Shown here in pieces: positions 1-10,029 of a stretch of 32,967 nucleotides of DNA. The DNA is from Ophryocystis elektroscirrha (Eukaryota > Apicomplexa > Conoidasida > Neogregarinorida > Ophryocystidae). Within the stretch, counting starts at the first letter, position 1, and every line of letters begins with the position of its first letter. The DNA lies in assembly GCA_030141585.1 (NCBI GenBank), contig JAQIFP010000008.1:174822-207788 (forward strand). Reading direction: 5' to 3'. The notes under the pieces are model-generated. The model did no database searches. It saw only the letters and a list, made by a program, of their open reading frames with translations, and was not told where the DNA came from. Made by a program: the position numbers and the translations under genes.

Positions 1-159
1 ATATATATACATATAATTGATTTTTTATTAAAACAATACACATGATGCATTAATATTATAATGATTAGCTGGATAATGTTAATATTTTGCCATATAAACA
101 CCATATGTATGAGCATATTAAATTTCACGATAATATCCATGTTTACATTTTATAAGTAG
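1..159. other. Left-edge AT-rich sequence
   Basis: Downstream of the last Utp3-like stop. No gene, RNA or repeat can be supported here. It may hold the 3' untranslated region or the start of an intron leading to a missing C-terminal exon beyond the window. Confidence 0.3.
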
Positions 160-1026
160 CTAAGTGTATATTATTTGATAAATTACAATTCTTCGTTGCC
201 TTTCTTGATTGATTATCATATTGACAAGTTCTTCTTTTGACAAATCATTATCGCGTGAAGTTCCGACAAATGATTCCGCATCAATTTCCGATTGTTCTCC
301 AGAAGCGCTTCCAGAGTCCAAAGCATCGGATATTTCGAAATTTCGGGAAGGCTGGATTTTTTTCAACTCTGATAGTTTTAGCTGTCTCTTATTTTTTTTA
401 TAAATTTGCTTAAATATTTCAAGCGTCTTCAAAGCATTTTTCATATCTTGCATATATCGAGCTTTCTCAACAACGGGATCTTTTATGTCTTCAGACACAT
501 CGCAATTGACGTATAAAATCATGTAAAGTATTGCGATTTTTAGTGTCTCTATATAATGCAGACAAAAATCTTTTCCCTAGAGACAAAAAATAAACTTAAA
601 TATAAACAAAAGACAAACTGCTGCACACTATCTAATTTATTGATATTTTAAAAAAGTGTATAATTTTTTCAAAAAGAGATTAACTAATCTATATATTACA
701 TAACATATAATGTGATATATATTTTTTTTTAAAATATTAGTTCAACACACATCTTCATGTATATATTTATATATATTTTATATTTGTAGTGCCAATTAAA
801 TATATAATAATATAAATTATAATAAATGTTAAGTTTATTATTATAATAAATATAATAATAAACATAATAATAAACATAATAATAAACATAATAATAAATA
901 TAATAATAAATATAATAATAAATATAATAATACATATAATAATAAATATAATAATTAATAAAGTTATTATATTAAAGTTAATATAGTGATAAATATAATA
1001 ATTTATAAAATCATAAATATTATTAT

Positions 1027-1064
<38 letters not shown>

Positions 1065-1974
1065 ATTATTATTATTATTATAAATATTGTTACAAACATC
1101 ATTATAAATACAATTATGAATATAATTGTAATAATTATTATTATAATCATTATTATAAATATTATTATACAAATTGAATAATATAAATACTGCTAAATTT
1201 GTATATTACTTGGTTTAAATATATATATTAGTATAAGTAAATTTATTTTGAAGTAAGTATAATAATAAAATTACATTTTTTGTAAGGGCATGACCACAAG
1301 TGTTATATATGGGGAGTATTCTTTTTTGAACTACTTCATTATGTCTATTAAGGAATGAAATAATTTCAGAAAATGTTTCATTAATATCGTTTGAGTCGTT
1401 TATGTTTTCATCTATTTTGGAGAGCAGAATTTCTAAAGGAATCTGAATAAATTTGGTTGAATAAAAAAATTTTACTTACTATGTCATTTTTAAAAGGTTT
1501 CTCTTCTTTTTGAAGCTGAGTTGGAGCTAAGTCCAAATTGAAACTAGTTGGATCTACAAAATCCATAGTTTCATCATGAATATGAACCGCTTCAGAATAT
1601 TGGGACTCTTCATCACTCTTATTTAATTCACTATCTTCCAAATCTGATGATCAAAACCTAATGTGAGATAATTTAAAATTACCTGATTCGTAATAATTTT
1701 TTTTTTTTGAGCCCCATTTTAACTCGAAATTATTTTCCGCTTCATCAATTGAGTCATCTATAACTTGTCTCATTTTCTCTTTTGTTCCTTGGATTTTGCG
1801 AAGAGAGGTTTTGTTATTTGATTTGTCATCTTCGGACTCTTCATTTTTATCAAGATCAATTTTATTGTCATTTGGTTGTATAAAAGGTTTTAGACGAGAT
1901 AACTTTGGTAAGTTCATAGCTTGGTACTCTTCGGAATCCGACCCCGAATTATCTTTTCAATATACATAAATATA

Positions 1975-2017
<43 letters not shown>

Positions 2018-2296
2018 TTTAAGTCATTTATTATATAAACCATATATATACATTATTCCGTTTATTATACAAGCTATATATATATATATAAATAAATATA
2101 TATAAATACAAATATATATATGTATATATATATATAGTTTTTATATAGTTTTTATATATTAATAAATATATATATAATATTTATATTTATATACATATAT
2201 ATTTATATATATTAATATATAAAAACACATTATATTATCTATGATATAAACTATATATATATATATATACACTACATCATTTATTATATGAACTAG

Positions 2297-2327
<31 letters not shown>

Positions 2328-2710
2328 GTTTAAATAATAATCAGTATTATGTATATACGTACATAATATTTTAGTGTTTAGTATATAAACTATATATATA
2401 TATATACATTATATTATTATTATTTAAACTATTTACATATATATATATATATACCATTAAATAAAATAACGTATCAGTAATATTGCACTTTCCATTAAAG
2501 TCGCATAATATATTGTTTATTATATCGCTTAAAAGATGGAGTATATAATCATGAACATGTAAATATTCATGCAAATAAATTATAAACAATTTTAAAATGT
2601 AAAATACCTTCAAATGGATTATTTACGGAATCTCCATAATGCGATTCGTAGTAGGTATCAATTTCGTCCATATCAATAGACGTTGGCTTTTTGAAGTTTT
2701 TTCCACGCAT
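160..2710 (-). CDS. UTP3: Sas10/Utp3-family small-subunit processome protein, five exons
   Basis: Nucleolar protein of the U3 small-subunit processome, acting in 18S rRNA maturation. I read five exons on the minus strand: 2710-2608, 1952-1683, 1643-1480, 1442-1275 and 576-160. They join in frame to give 373 residues. Seen: start MRGKNFKKP; an acidic stretch DNSGSDSEEY; the family block ELKWGSKKKNYYES, which matches the W-G-x-x-K-x-x-YY signature of Utp3; the Sas10 helical region from IPLEILLSKI through LHYIETLKIAILYMILY and DPVVEKARYM; and a charged tail ending RQRRIVIYQI. Introns 2 and 3 are only 39 and 37 nt (1682-1644, 1479-1443). Introns 1 and 4 (655 and 698 nt) are almost pure AT repeat. 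The exon 4/5 junction is the least certain, because its donor GTAATT lies in AT-rich sequence. The usual basic C-terminal Sas10 domain is absent or lies in a further exon. The family call is fairly firm; the exact C-terminus is not. Confidence 0.72.
577..1274 (-). repeat. Low-complexity intron of the Utp3-like gene with TAA/TA tandem repeats
   Basis: The stretch holds, on the plus strand, a tandem array of a roughly 12-base unit (ataataaacata and variants) at about 840-960. A pure TA run followed by a TTA run lies at about 1021-1080. It is bounded by a putative donor at 1274 and a pyrimidine-rich acceptor at 578-577, so I read it as an intron. Tyr/Ile-only reading frames here are translations of the repeat, not genes. 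Confidence 0.7.
1953..2607 (-). repeat. AT-dinucleotide-rich first intron of the Utp3-like gene
   Basis: GT at 2607-2606 and AG at 1954-1953 bound a 655-nt intron between exon 1 (ending NNPFE) and exon 2 (starting DNSGSDSEE). Its content is repeated TA runs of 10-30 bases interspersed with short AT-only spacers. A 60-base less biased island at about 2460-2590 gives no recognisable protein. Confidence 0.7.
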
Positions 2711-3201
2711 TTATTTTAACAGGTACAATGATTCTAAATGTAAATATATGGCGTGAGTACTTGAAGCCAAAATGTTACATTTAATTTTTTATTTATTTGT
2801 TATTATATATACGATATGTTTGTGCTTTATAACTTTCTAAAACATGTACGTAAGTCGGGAGGTTTAAATCGTTAAATATGTATAAATTCAATTGTAGAAA
2901 TAAAAATTTGTCAGTATTGTTTGAAACAGATAGATTCATAACTCAAAATTTATTTAATTATGATGATAGTTCATTTTATAAAAAAAAGAAAAATGATGCC
3001 GATTTATGTCCGTAAAATTTAAAAACTTGTTTTTGCTAAAGTTTTTGAATATTTTTTCAAAAATATTATATTTAATTAATTCAAATATGTCATGAATAAA
3101 ATACTATTAGTATACGCAATGGTCTCTTAGAGTAATTGTAAAAAAAGAATCAGATTTTGAGTGGTATATTTCAGGCATAGCTGCCGAAAAATCGAATCAC
3201 C
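2711..3201. other. Divergent intergenic region between the Utp3-like and MOCS3-like genes
   Basis: The Utp3-like gene starts leftward at 2710 and the MOCS3-like gene starts rightward at 3202, so these 491 bases must hold both promoters and 5' untranslated regions. A 45-codon reading frame at 2878-3015 (plus) ends in Lys-rich sequence. It cannot be spliced in frame onto the 3202 start, because an in-frame TAG lies at 3178-3180 and no acceptor follows it. I see no known promoter motif. Confidence 0.5.
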
Positions 3202-5407
3202 ATGAATAATAATATTAAGCATTTAGAAGAATGCTTGATTGAGCATTTTGCTCATAAAATGGGAAATTCTTTACCAGAAAACAATTTAATTGCTCTTTTT
3301 AATTTTTTTTGTGACAAATTTATCGATTTTAACATGGAACCAACATTGAGGAATATAATTTTGACCATATTTTTGACTCCACATTATTCTGCAGATATTG
3401 AGGAAATTTTTCCAGGAATCACATTTTTCTTGTTGAAATACGGCAAATCTTTTGAATACAAATGTGACGTTGAGTTAACCTCATTTTATTTATTTATCTG
3501 TTCTGCACGTACCATTGAGTCTCCTATTTCCAATGAAATCGCTTATGATATTTGCTCCTCTTTTTGTGAATCTTCTATCAACAGTTTCCAGAAACATTTG
3601 ATAGAGCCTCTGTACTCAAAATATTTCGATTATTTTTTCGAGGCAGTTTGTCGTTGGTATTCTTATAACACGTAAGATTTATTTAAAATATATTTATATA
3701 CTTCATAAATTATGTTTAATTTATACTGAATGACATATTAATAATTATAGTACAAAAAATAATGCAGATGTTTACATATATATATGTAAACATGTATGCA
3801 TATACACATGTATACATATATACATATATACATATATACATATATACATATATACATATATACATATATACATATATACATATATACATATACACATATA
3901 TACATATATACATATATACATATATACATATATACATATATAAATATATGTATTTTCATTTATATATACATATATATATGCATTTATTAGCTTATAGGGT
4001 ACATATTGAATAATATAAGTGTTGTATTGTTACAGTAATGAATTTATATCAATTTTCGTAAATTCAGAAGATTCGTTGTGTTATCGTTGTTTCCTTCCTC
4101 AGCCTCCTCAAAGTTCTGGCTCTTGTGAGACAGAAGGTGTCATAGGCCCAGCTCCAGGTGCTTTGGGAGTTTTACAAGTGCCATTTTTAAGCTTTTAAGT
4201 GTACTTTTAGGCAGCTGAAGCTATGAAAATCTGTTTACATTTATTTAAGTCAGTATTATACAATAAAATGCTAGTTTATAATGCTCTCAATCCAATACAG
4301 CTTATGCGCGTTATAAAGTTGGGTGAACGTAAAAACAATTGCTTATCTTGCGGTCCTGAAGCAAATCTTTCTTACTTAGTATCGGTAATATATAAGTCAT
4401 TTATATATCATGAATGCCATTTAAAAAATAATATATATATATACTTATATATATATATATATATATACATATTGATACCAACGTATGTATTTTTTACAGT
4501 TATATATATATACTTTATTATATATATATTTGATTATACATATATACTTGATTATATATATGTACTTGAATATATATATATATACTTGATTTAATATATA
4601 TATATATATACTTGATTATATATATATATATACTTGATTATATATATATATATACTTGATTATATATATTTATATACTTGATTATATATATATATACTTG
4701 ATTATATATATATACTTTATTATATATATATATATATACTTTATCATATATATTTATATTGGATTATATATATATACTTATTAAAATATATATAGTTTCG
4801 CAAATAGATAATTAATTATATAGATAGTCTAAATACAAGCGTAAGAATATATCCACTTATTCAGTATTGATAAATAATTTAAACTTTTGAATATATTCTT
4901 TATTATTAGAATGAAAAGAAAGTTGAGTTATTTCAATGTCCTTCCACCAAAATAATCTCAAGCCTTCCTGAAGATGTTCAAATAACACCAAAAGAATTTT
5001 TTGAAAATTTTCTTGAAATTGAATATAAAAATGGAGCAAAAGAGTTAAAAGTGAAGCCAAACAGTGACGCAGTAATATTGGATGTACGTCCAGAAGCTCA
5101 ATTCAATGCTGTCCATATAACTGGAAGTATTTCGTACCCTGCAGCTAAGTTGTATAACGATTTATCTAAAATCAACACCTTTAATGAGTTCAGTGAATTT
5201 CTGCAGAAATTACTACCAAAATCTAAAATGAATATTATTTGTTTTTGTCGTCGAGGTAGGGAATCTACAAATGCTACAATCGCTCTATCAAATAAAGCCT
5301 CTCTTTTATTAAAAAATTCAGAGCATCCCAAAATATCTAACGCAGAAAAAGGTTTATTTGGGTTGTGTGCTGAAGTTACCAATTTATCTGATTTCCCTGC
5401 ATTATGA
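3202..5407 (+). CDS. MOCS3: MOCS3/Uba4-like sulfurtransferase with replaced N-terminus, four exons
   Basis: MOCS3/Uba4 proteins normally adenylate and thiocarboxylate MOCS2A or Urm1 for molybdopterin synthesis and tRNA thiolation, using an N-terminal ThiF/E1 domain and a C-terminal rhodanese domain. Exons 3202-3671, 4036-4177, 4211-4384 and 4910-5407 join in frame to 427 residues, close to the usual 450-460. Residues 158 onward match the family: [10 protein letters not shown], the E1 cysteine block [16 protein letters not shown], the second zinc pair CLSC, the linker QITPKEF, then rhodanese with [10 protein letters not shown] and active loop CRRGRES. Residues 1-157 are a helical, Cys/Phe-rich segment that I do not recognise. 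The GxGGxG nucleotide-binding core and Arg finger of the E1 are nowhere in it. The first splice (donor GTAAGA at 3672, acceptor 4034-4035) keeps frame, but exon 1 could instead be a separate gene ending at the stop 3673-3675. The rhodanese half is firm; the joined model is moderate. Confidence 0.68.
3672..4035 (+). repeat. Intron carrying an 8-base tandem repeat (TATATACA)n
   Basis: Between the GTAAGA donor at 3672 and the acceptor TACAG at 4031-4035 lies a near-perfect tandem array of an 8-base unit (catatata) at about 3811-3943, roughly 16 copies. It is flanked by degenerate copies from about 3770. The unit length is not a multiple of three, so all frames cycle through Tyr/Ile/Met/His/Thr/Cys and look open by chance. 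Confidence 0.8.
4385..4909 (+). repeat. Intron with minisatellite of TA runs punctuated by ACTTGAT
   Basis: Bounded by a GTAATA donor at 4385 (after LSYLVS) and the acceptor TTATTAG ending at 4909. From about 4500 to 4790 a unit of roughly 18-25 bases, a TA run followed by tacttgat or tactttat, recurs about a dozen times with length variation in the TA part. It separates the zinc-binding region from the rhodanese domain of the MOCS3-like gene. Confidence 0.75.
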
Positions 5408-5687
5408 TTACTCATTTTTCAATTGTAACTTTTATTTTTTATAATATCAAGATTAACCTTAAAACTAATCTTCAAATCTAAATTTATATGCACAATTTGG
5501 AATTATGCATATAACCCTAAATAAATAACGTTCAAGTATGAATAAATATATGTAATTCAATTATGTTCTTGATATTTTGCGATATCGTTCGCAAAATTAG
5601 CGTAATAATAATTTGCCACTATTTACAAACAATAATAAAACCTGAATATCTGGTAACTCGAACAAAAAAAAAAGTTAAGTCAATGGA
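5408..5687. other. Intergenic spacer before the kinase gene
   Basis: AT-rich sequence between the stop of the MOCS3-like gene and the kinase start. No coding potential or repeat stands out. An oligo-A run at 5663-5673 sits just upstream of the chosen ATG at 5688. An ATG at 5683 ends after two codons, which supports 5688. Confidence 0.45.
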
Positions 5688-8600
5688 ATGAGTCAAGAAA
5701 TTAATCAAAACTCAGAGTCTATCCCTTCAAATACAGTTTTCTATACTGCTTCCACTGCATACCAAACGTGCTCTGATGTCAGTTTATTGATGAACCAAGT
5801 AGTAGTTCTTGTAAGTTTTTTTTTTAGGTTTTAGCGTTTTTTAATAATAAAATATAATTATAGAGCTCTTTAATCTTTATAGAAAGACATATCAAGTTAT
5901 AATTTTCTAAAAAAATAATCAATAAGCGTAATTGAGTTACAAATTGTATATATTGGTCTTTTCATGTACATTAATAAGTTGCTGTAATAAATATTTTTAT
6001 GTATATATAATAGTAATTAAGATATTTGTATATATGACTTAATAATAAATATGTTCATGTACGAAATCTTTAATTTTCGCTCTCTATGATATTTTATAAA
6101 TAAATATTAAAAGAATTACTAAAATAGTTACTAAAATAATCAATAGAATAGTTACTAAAATATTGAAGTATTATATAGTTCAATATAATTTTATAATTAG
6201 TTTACATAACACAATTGAATAGATTAATTAATTACATCTTTTAATATGTATCATATATACGGGTTTTTACAAATATTTGTTTACTTTTTCAGAATGAAGC
6301 TCCGGATGAAATGAATATTACCCCTGTAAGATCTGATGCTGATTACAGTATGAGCAATCTTTCTCCTGTAGATTCAATAACTCCATTGTCTAACGTTACT
6401 CCATTAAGTAAAACATCTCCAATCGCATATACAAACTCTCCAAATACAAATTATCTCCTCCAACAAAATGAATCAGTTCCCCGCCTCCCCCCATTACAGT
6501 TGAACACAGTTTTACGCAAAAAAGTAAATTACATTCCAGAAACAATCCCTGAAGAAGATTTTGATATTTTATCTAACCCAAATACCCATGAGAATTCTCC
6601 AAAGCAAAGTTTCAACGCATATAATACAAAACATTTATCATATACTCAGCAAACTCCGTCCGTCGTTAAAAAAAACATCCATTCAACATTGAAACAATTC
6701 ATATCCAAGGAAATTTTATCAAATAAAGATGAATTAGATGCGGTTCATACAAATAAAACAAAAAGTTCTCCACAAATAAAACAATTTTTGAATCCTAAAA
6801 TATCTCAGGAAAATTCTCTTAATGTTGTTAAGGTTCAGTCTAAAGGAGCAACTTCATCACCGCTTGCAAAGTCCCATACAACCAATAAATCAAACCCCAG
6901 ATTATCGCAAAATTATTTTAAGGAAGGTAATTTTATGATTGAGCATAATAATATGTTGATAAGTGGTATACTAAATCATAAAGACTTAAATGAAGTAGCT
7001 CGACAAAGTTATGACTTTCCCCAATCAAATATGAATAAAACAAACTCTAAGCCTTATGTAGATAGAAACGTATTACAGAAAAGTTCAACTTTCAACAAAA
7101 TGTCTCCAAATAAGAATCTTTCCGGTAAAATTCCAATATATAACAAATATACAATAAATAAATCACCTATAGTACCCAAATTACCAAATCTTAATAATTT
7201 AATGCGCAGCAAGACAGCGGAATCTGCCGTATCAGTCAATGATAACTTGTCAGACTACAATATATTAAGTTCTCATTCTAGAATACAAAATGTACCATCT
7301 TCACGGCGCTCTATCAAGTCCAGTGTGATAAATAATCAACCAATCATAAAATTTCTTAATGTAGTAATAAGTCAAACAGGGGAGTTTAAACATGGAAATT
7401 CAAATGTAGTATGCACGGGTATAATTTATGATGATTCAATGCTGGATAAGACTGAAAGTGGTGAACAAGTTATTATAAAAATATTAAGAAAAACCCAGGC
7501 TAGATCTATTTCATTCATACAACCAGGAAAGGAATTTGAAGCATTAAAATTTTTATATAAAGCTGGTATATCTGTACCAAGACCCATTCATTTTTTTATG
7601 AATTATGATAGTAGAGAAGTAGAACAGTCTATTATAGTTATGGATCTAATAAAAGGAGTAACTTTACGGGATTGGATTAATAAACAATCTGAATGTGTGC
7701 GATACCATAAAGTTAGTGGTCGTACAATACATCCTAGTATGACCATTGAAACGGCATTAGTTCGACTTCAACTTGCTATAGAACTCATCGAAAACTTACA
7801 AAAATTAGACATTTTTGGAGTATTTGTTGACTGTAAGCCCCGTAACATAATGGTTTCCATGGAAAATAATAAACCAAAAGTCACTTTCATTGATATTGGC
7901 GGAATTTTACTAAGGAATCAAATTGGTATGATTTCTCAGTTCTTTGTAATATTTTATAGATAAATCCGTGGAAAAGGTATGGATGGATTACCTCAATCTC
8001 GGAAAAACTTTAAAGTAAAACATTTTTTTTTAAGTTAATTTATCTTTGTTAGAGTTACAAACTCCCCTTCTCTATACATTTTTCCAAACCAACATCGTCA
8101 ACATGTAAGCATATTAAAAAATATCTAATACTGTACTAGATTGAAACAACATGCTCTTACATCTCTCCAGAATTGTCCTTGATTTTGACTGAAAATGACC
8201 GAAGTAATAATTTTTTAAAAAGTAGATTTGCTGCAAATATTTATGACCATATGCTGTATAATGACGCTAAAGAATATTGTAAGCGTAGTTTACAGTATAT
8301 AGCAGAAGATATGGCCATATATATTTCCGAGAAAAATAACAATGACAAAACAAACAATATTTTCTTGGATGAATTAACAAAATTTGAAGCTTTAAAGAAA
8401 TCAATGCTGAGAACTGAAAATAAAGATGATGAAAATGCAATACAGTCTAAGTATCTTCAAACGGAGTTTTATAAATCAAAAGAAAGTATACCGTTTGTGT
8501 TAAATTTAATCAAAACTTTGTATCTGTCGAAATTATATCATTTACAGACCGTAAAAAACTTAACTTTACCTTTTGAAGATCAAATATTAGATCCTTTAGT

Positions 8601-9777
8601 CAACATTTTAAAGATACATTATTTCTTTACACTATACCATTTGTCTAAAAATGAGATAATCCATATTAATAGTCCAACTCCACCAGCTAATAACCAGATC
8701 CTTAATAAATCTCTTTGGGAAAGTAACTGGTACACAAAAATTGGAGAAAAGTCTACAATATTCACTTTGGGTCTTATATTAGTAGAATTATTTGGTGGCG
8801 CACGAACTGGATTAGGTAGTTTAACGTATTTACCGGTCATAGAGAAATGGTATTCAGCTGACTATGGAGAGGTTTTATTCAATGTTAAACAAAAACCAAA
8901 ATCAAATACTGTAAAATTAACTGAAGAGCAAGAAAAATTAGCTGATATATTTATATCTTCATTTAACAATCAAATAGACAATGCGCTAGGAAGTTCTTTT
9001 GAAACAGATAAAAAAGATAAACTGCTGCATAATGAAATTCGCATAGCTATGGAGTGGGATGTGAAGCAAATACCTATATCCATAATGAATGATATAAGCG
9101 GTCCTATATATGACAGTAACACTATTCGAAAACAGTATAATAAGTTACATTCACATTGTTGTTTAATTAATAATAATAAGATAAATGTACCAAATAGCAA
9201 TTTTCAGAATAATTTCTGTTGTACGGACACAAATAATATAGTCCATAGAAATATAGATTCTGGACCATTACTTGAACAAAATACAACAGCGGATACTGTA
9301 CAGTATACATCTAATGAAATATGTAATGAATTTCTACCTGTTATAGAATTTTCATTTTTTGATATATACCGTCTATTTTGCTATCCCGTTGAAGGTTTTT
9401 TTTCCAAAAATTGGGTTTTCAATTTAGGACTTCAAACACAAAATAACGCTTATCAATTACATAAATTTACATTTGGTAAAACAATCACTGATATATTAGA
9501 TCGTTGCTTACAATTAAATCCTAAACAAAGACCGTCTTATACGTATTTGAGAAGAGTTTTGAAAGCACTAGAATTAATACTTAAAATTACTCTTAAAGAT
9601 AAACAAAACAATCCTAAACATGTATCAGAATCCCATCAATGTGTACTAACAGTTGACTCTGACGGTCTATTAACGCTGAAAAAAACTAACAGTGATATGA
9701 TTATTCTCAAATCTAAAATTTCCCCCCCTTCAAAATCTCATGAGCTCGAGTTTGTTTTCCTGGAAATATATGTTTGA
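5688..9777 (+). CDS. Divergent protein kinase with long N-terminal extension, five exons
   Basis: Exons 5688-5810, 6293-7925, 7960-8014, 8053-8104 and 8140-9777 join in frame to 1,166 residues. The first 390 or so residues are Ser/Asn/Lys-rich and probably disordered. A kinase fold follows. The N-lobe has VIIKIL (beta-3 Lys) and FEALKFLYKAG (helix C). The catalytic loop is FVDCKPRNIM, where the His of HRD is replaced but Asp, Lys and Asn remain. The Mg-binding motif is FIDIGG, a DFG variant. Splicing the three small exons restores an APE-like motif in CSYISPEL. The C-lobe has FTLGLILVELFGG (helix F) and LDRCLQLNPKQRPS (helix H with the conserved Arg), with long insertions between. The three introns in the activation segment are 34, 38 and 35 nt; intron 1 is 482 nt. 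I cannot assign a subfamily. The catalytic residues suggest an active enzyme. The 7960-8014 and 8053-8104 boundaries are chosen for frame and motif. Confidence 0.7.
5811..6292 (+). other. Intron 1 of the kinase gene
   Basis: It starts GTAAGT immediately after exon 1 (ending NQVVVL) and ends TTTTTCAG at 6292, where reading resumes as NEAPDEMNITP. The interior is AT-rich non-coding sequence with short repeats of aatagttactaaa around 6115-6165. No gene is seen within it. Confidence 0.75.
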
Positions 9778-10029
9778 CTTAATAATTTTTTAATTGAATA
9801 TATCAAAACTAAAAGTAAAATACATATATTTATTTATATAATTAACAATCAATTTAGCTGAATAAAGAATGCATTGCATAAATTATAAAACTAAGGTTTA
9901 GTAATCTGCTGCGCCTGTAAAAAATAATTACTAATTTATTTTTAATAGCATTATACAAAGTTTACACAGAGAAACATAAATTGATATATAATTAACATTT
10001 GTCACTTTGTATAACGCTGGATTATCAAT
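9778..10029. promoter_or_regulatory. Spacer between kinase and BRR2 genes
   Basis: The two genes run head to tail with about 250 bases between stop and start. This must contain the kinase 3' end and the BRR2 promoter and leader. No recognised motif was found; the call rests only on position. Confidence 0.35.

Noticed and set aside
729..1177. Overlapping frames made of Tyr/Ile/Asn on both strands
   Set aside because: They are translations of AT trinucleotide repeats inside an intron, with no sequence complexity.
2371..2613. 80-codon minus-strand frame starting near the first exon of the Utp3-like gene
   Set aside because: It is mostly intron 1 read through; the family match resumes only after the splice at 1952.
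2878..3015. 45-codon plus-strand frame upstream of the MOCS3-like gene, possibly its first exon
   Set aside because: Its GTAAAA donor phase cannot join the 3202 frame, because of an in-frame TAG at 3178-3180 and no later acceptor.
3716..4013. Four overlapping open frames on both strands rich in Tyr, Ile, Met and Cys
   Set aside because: All derive from the 8-base tandem repeat in the first intron of the MOCS3-like gene.
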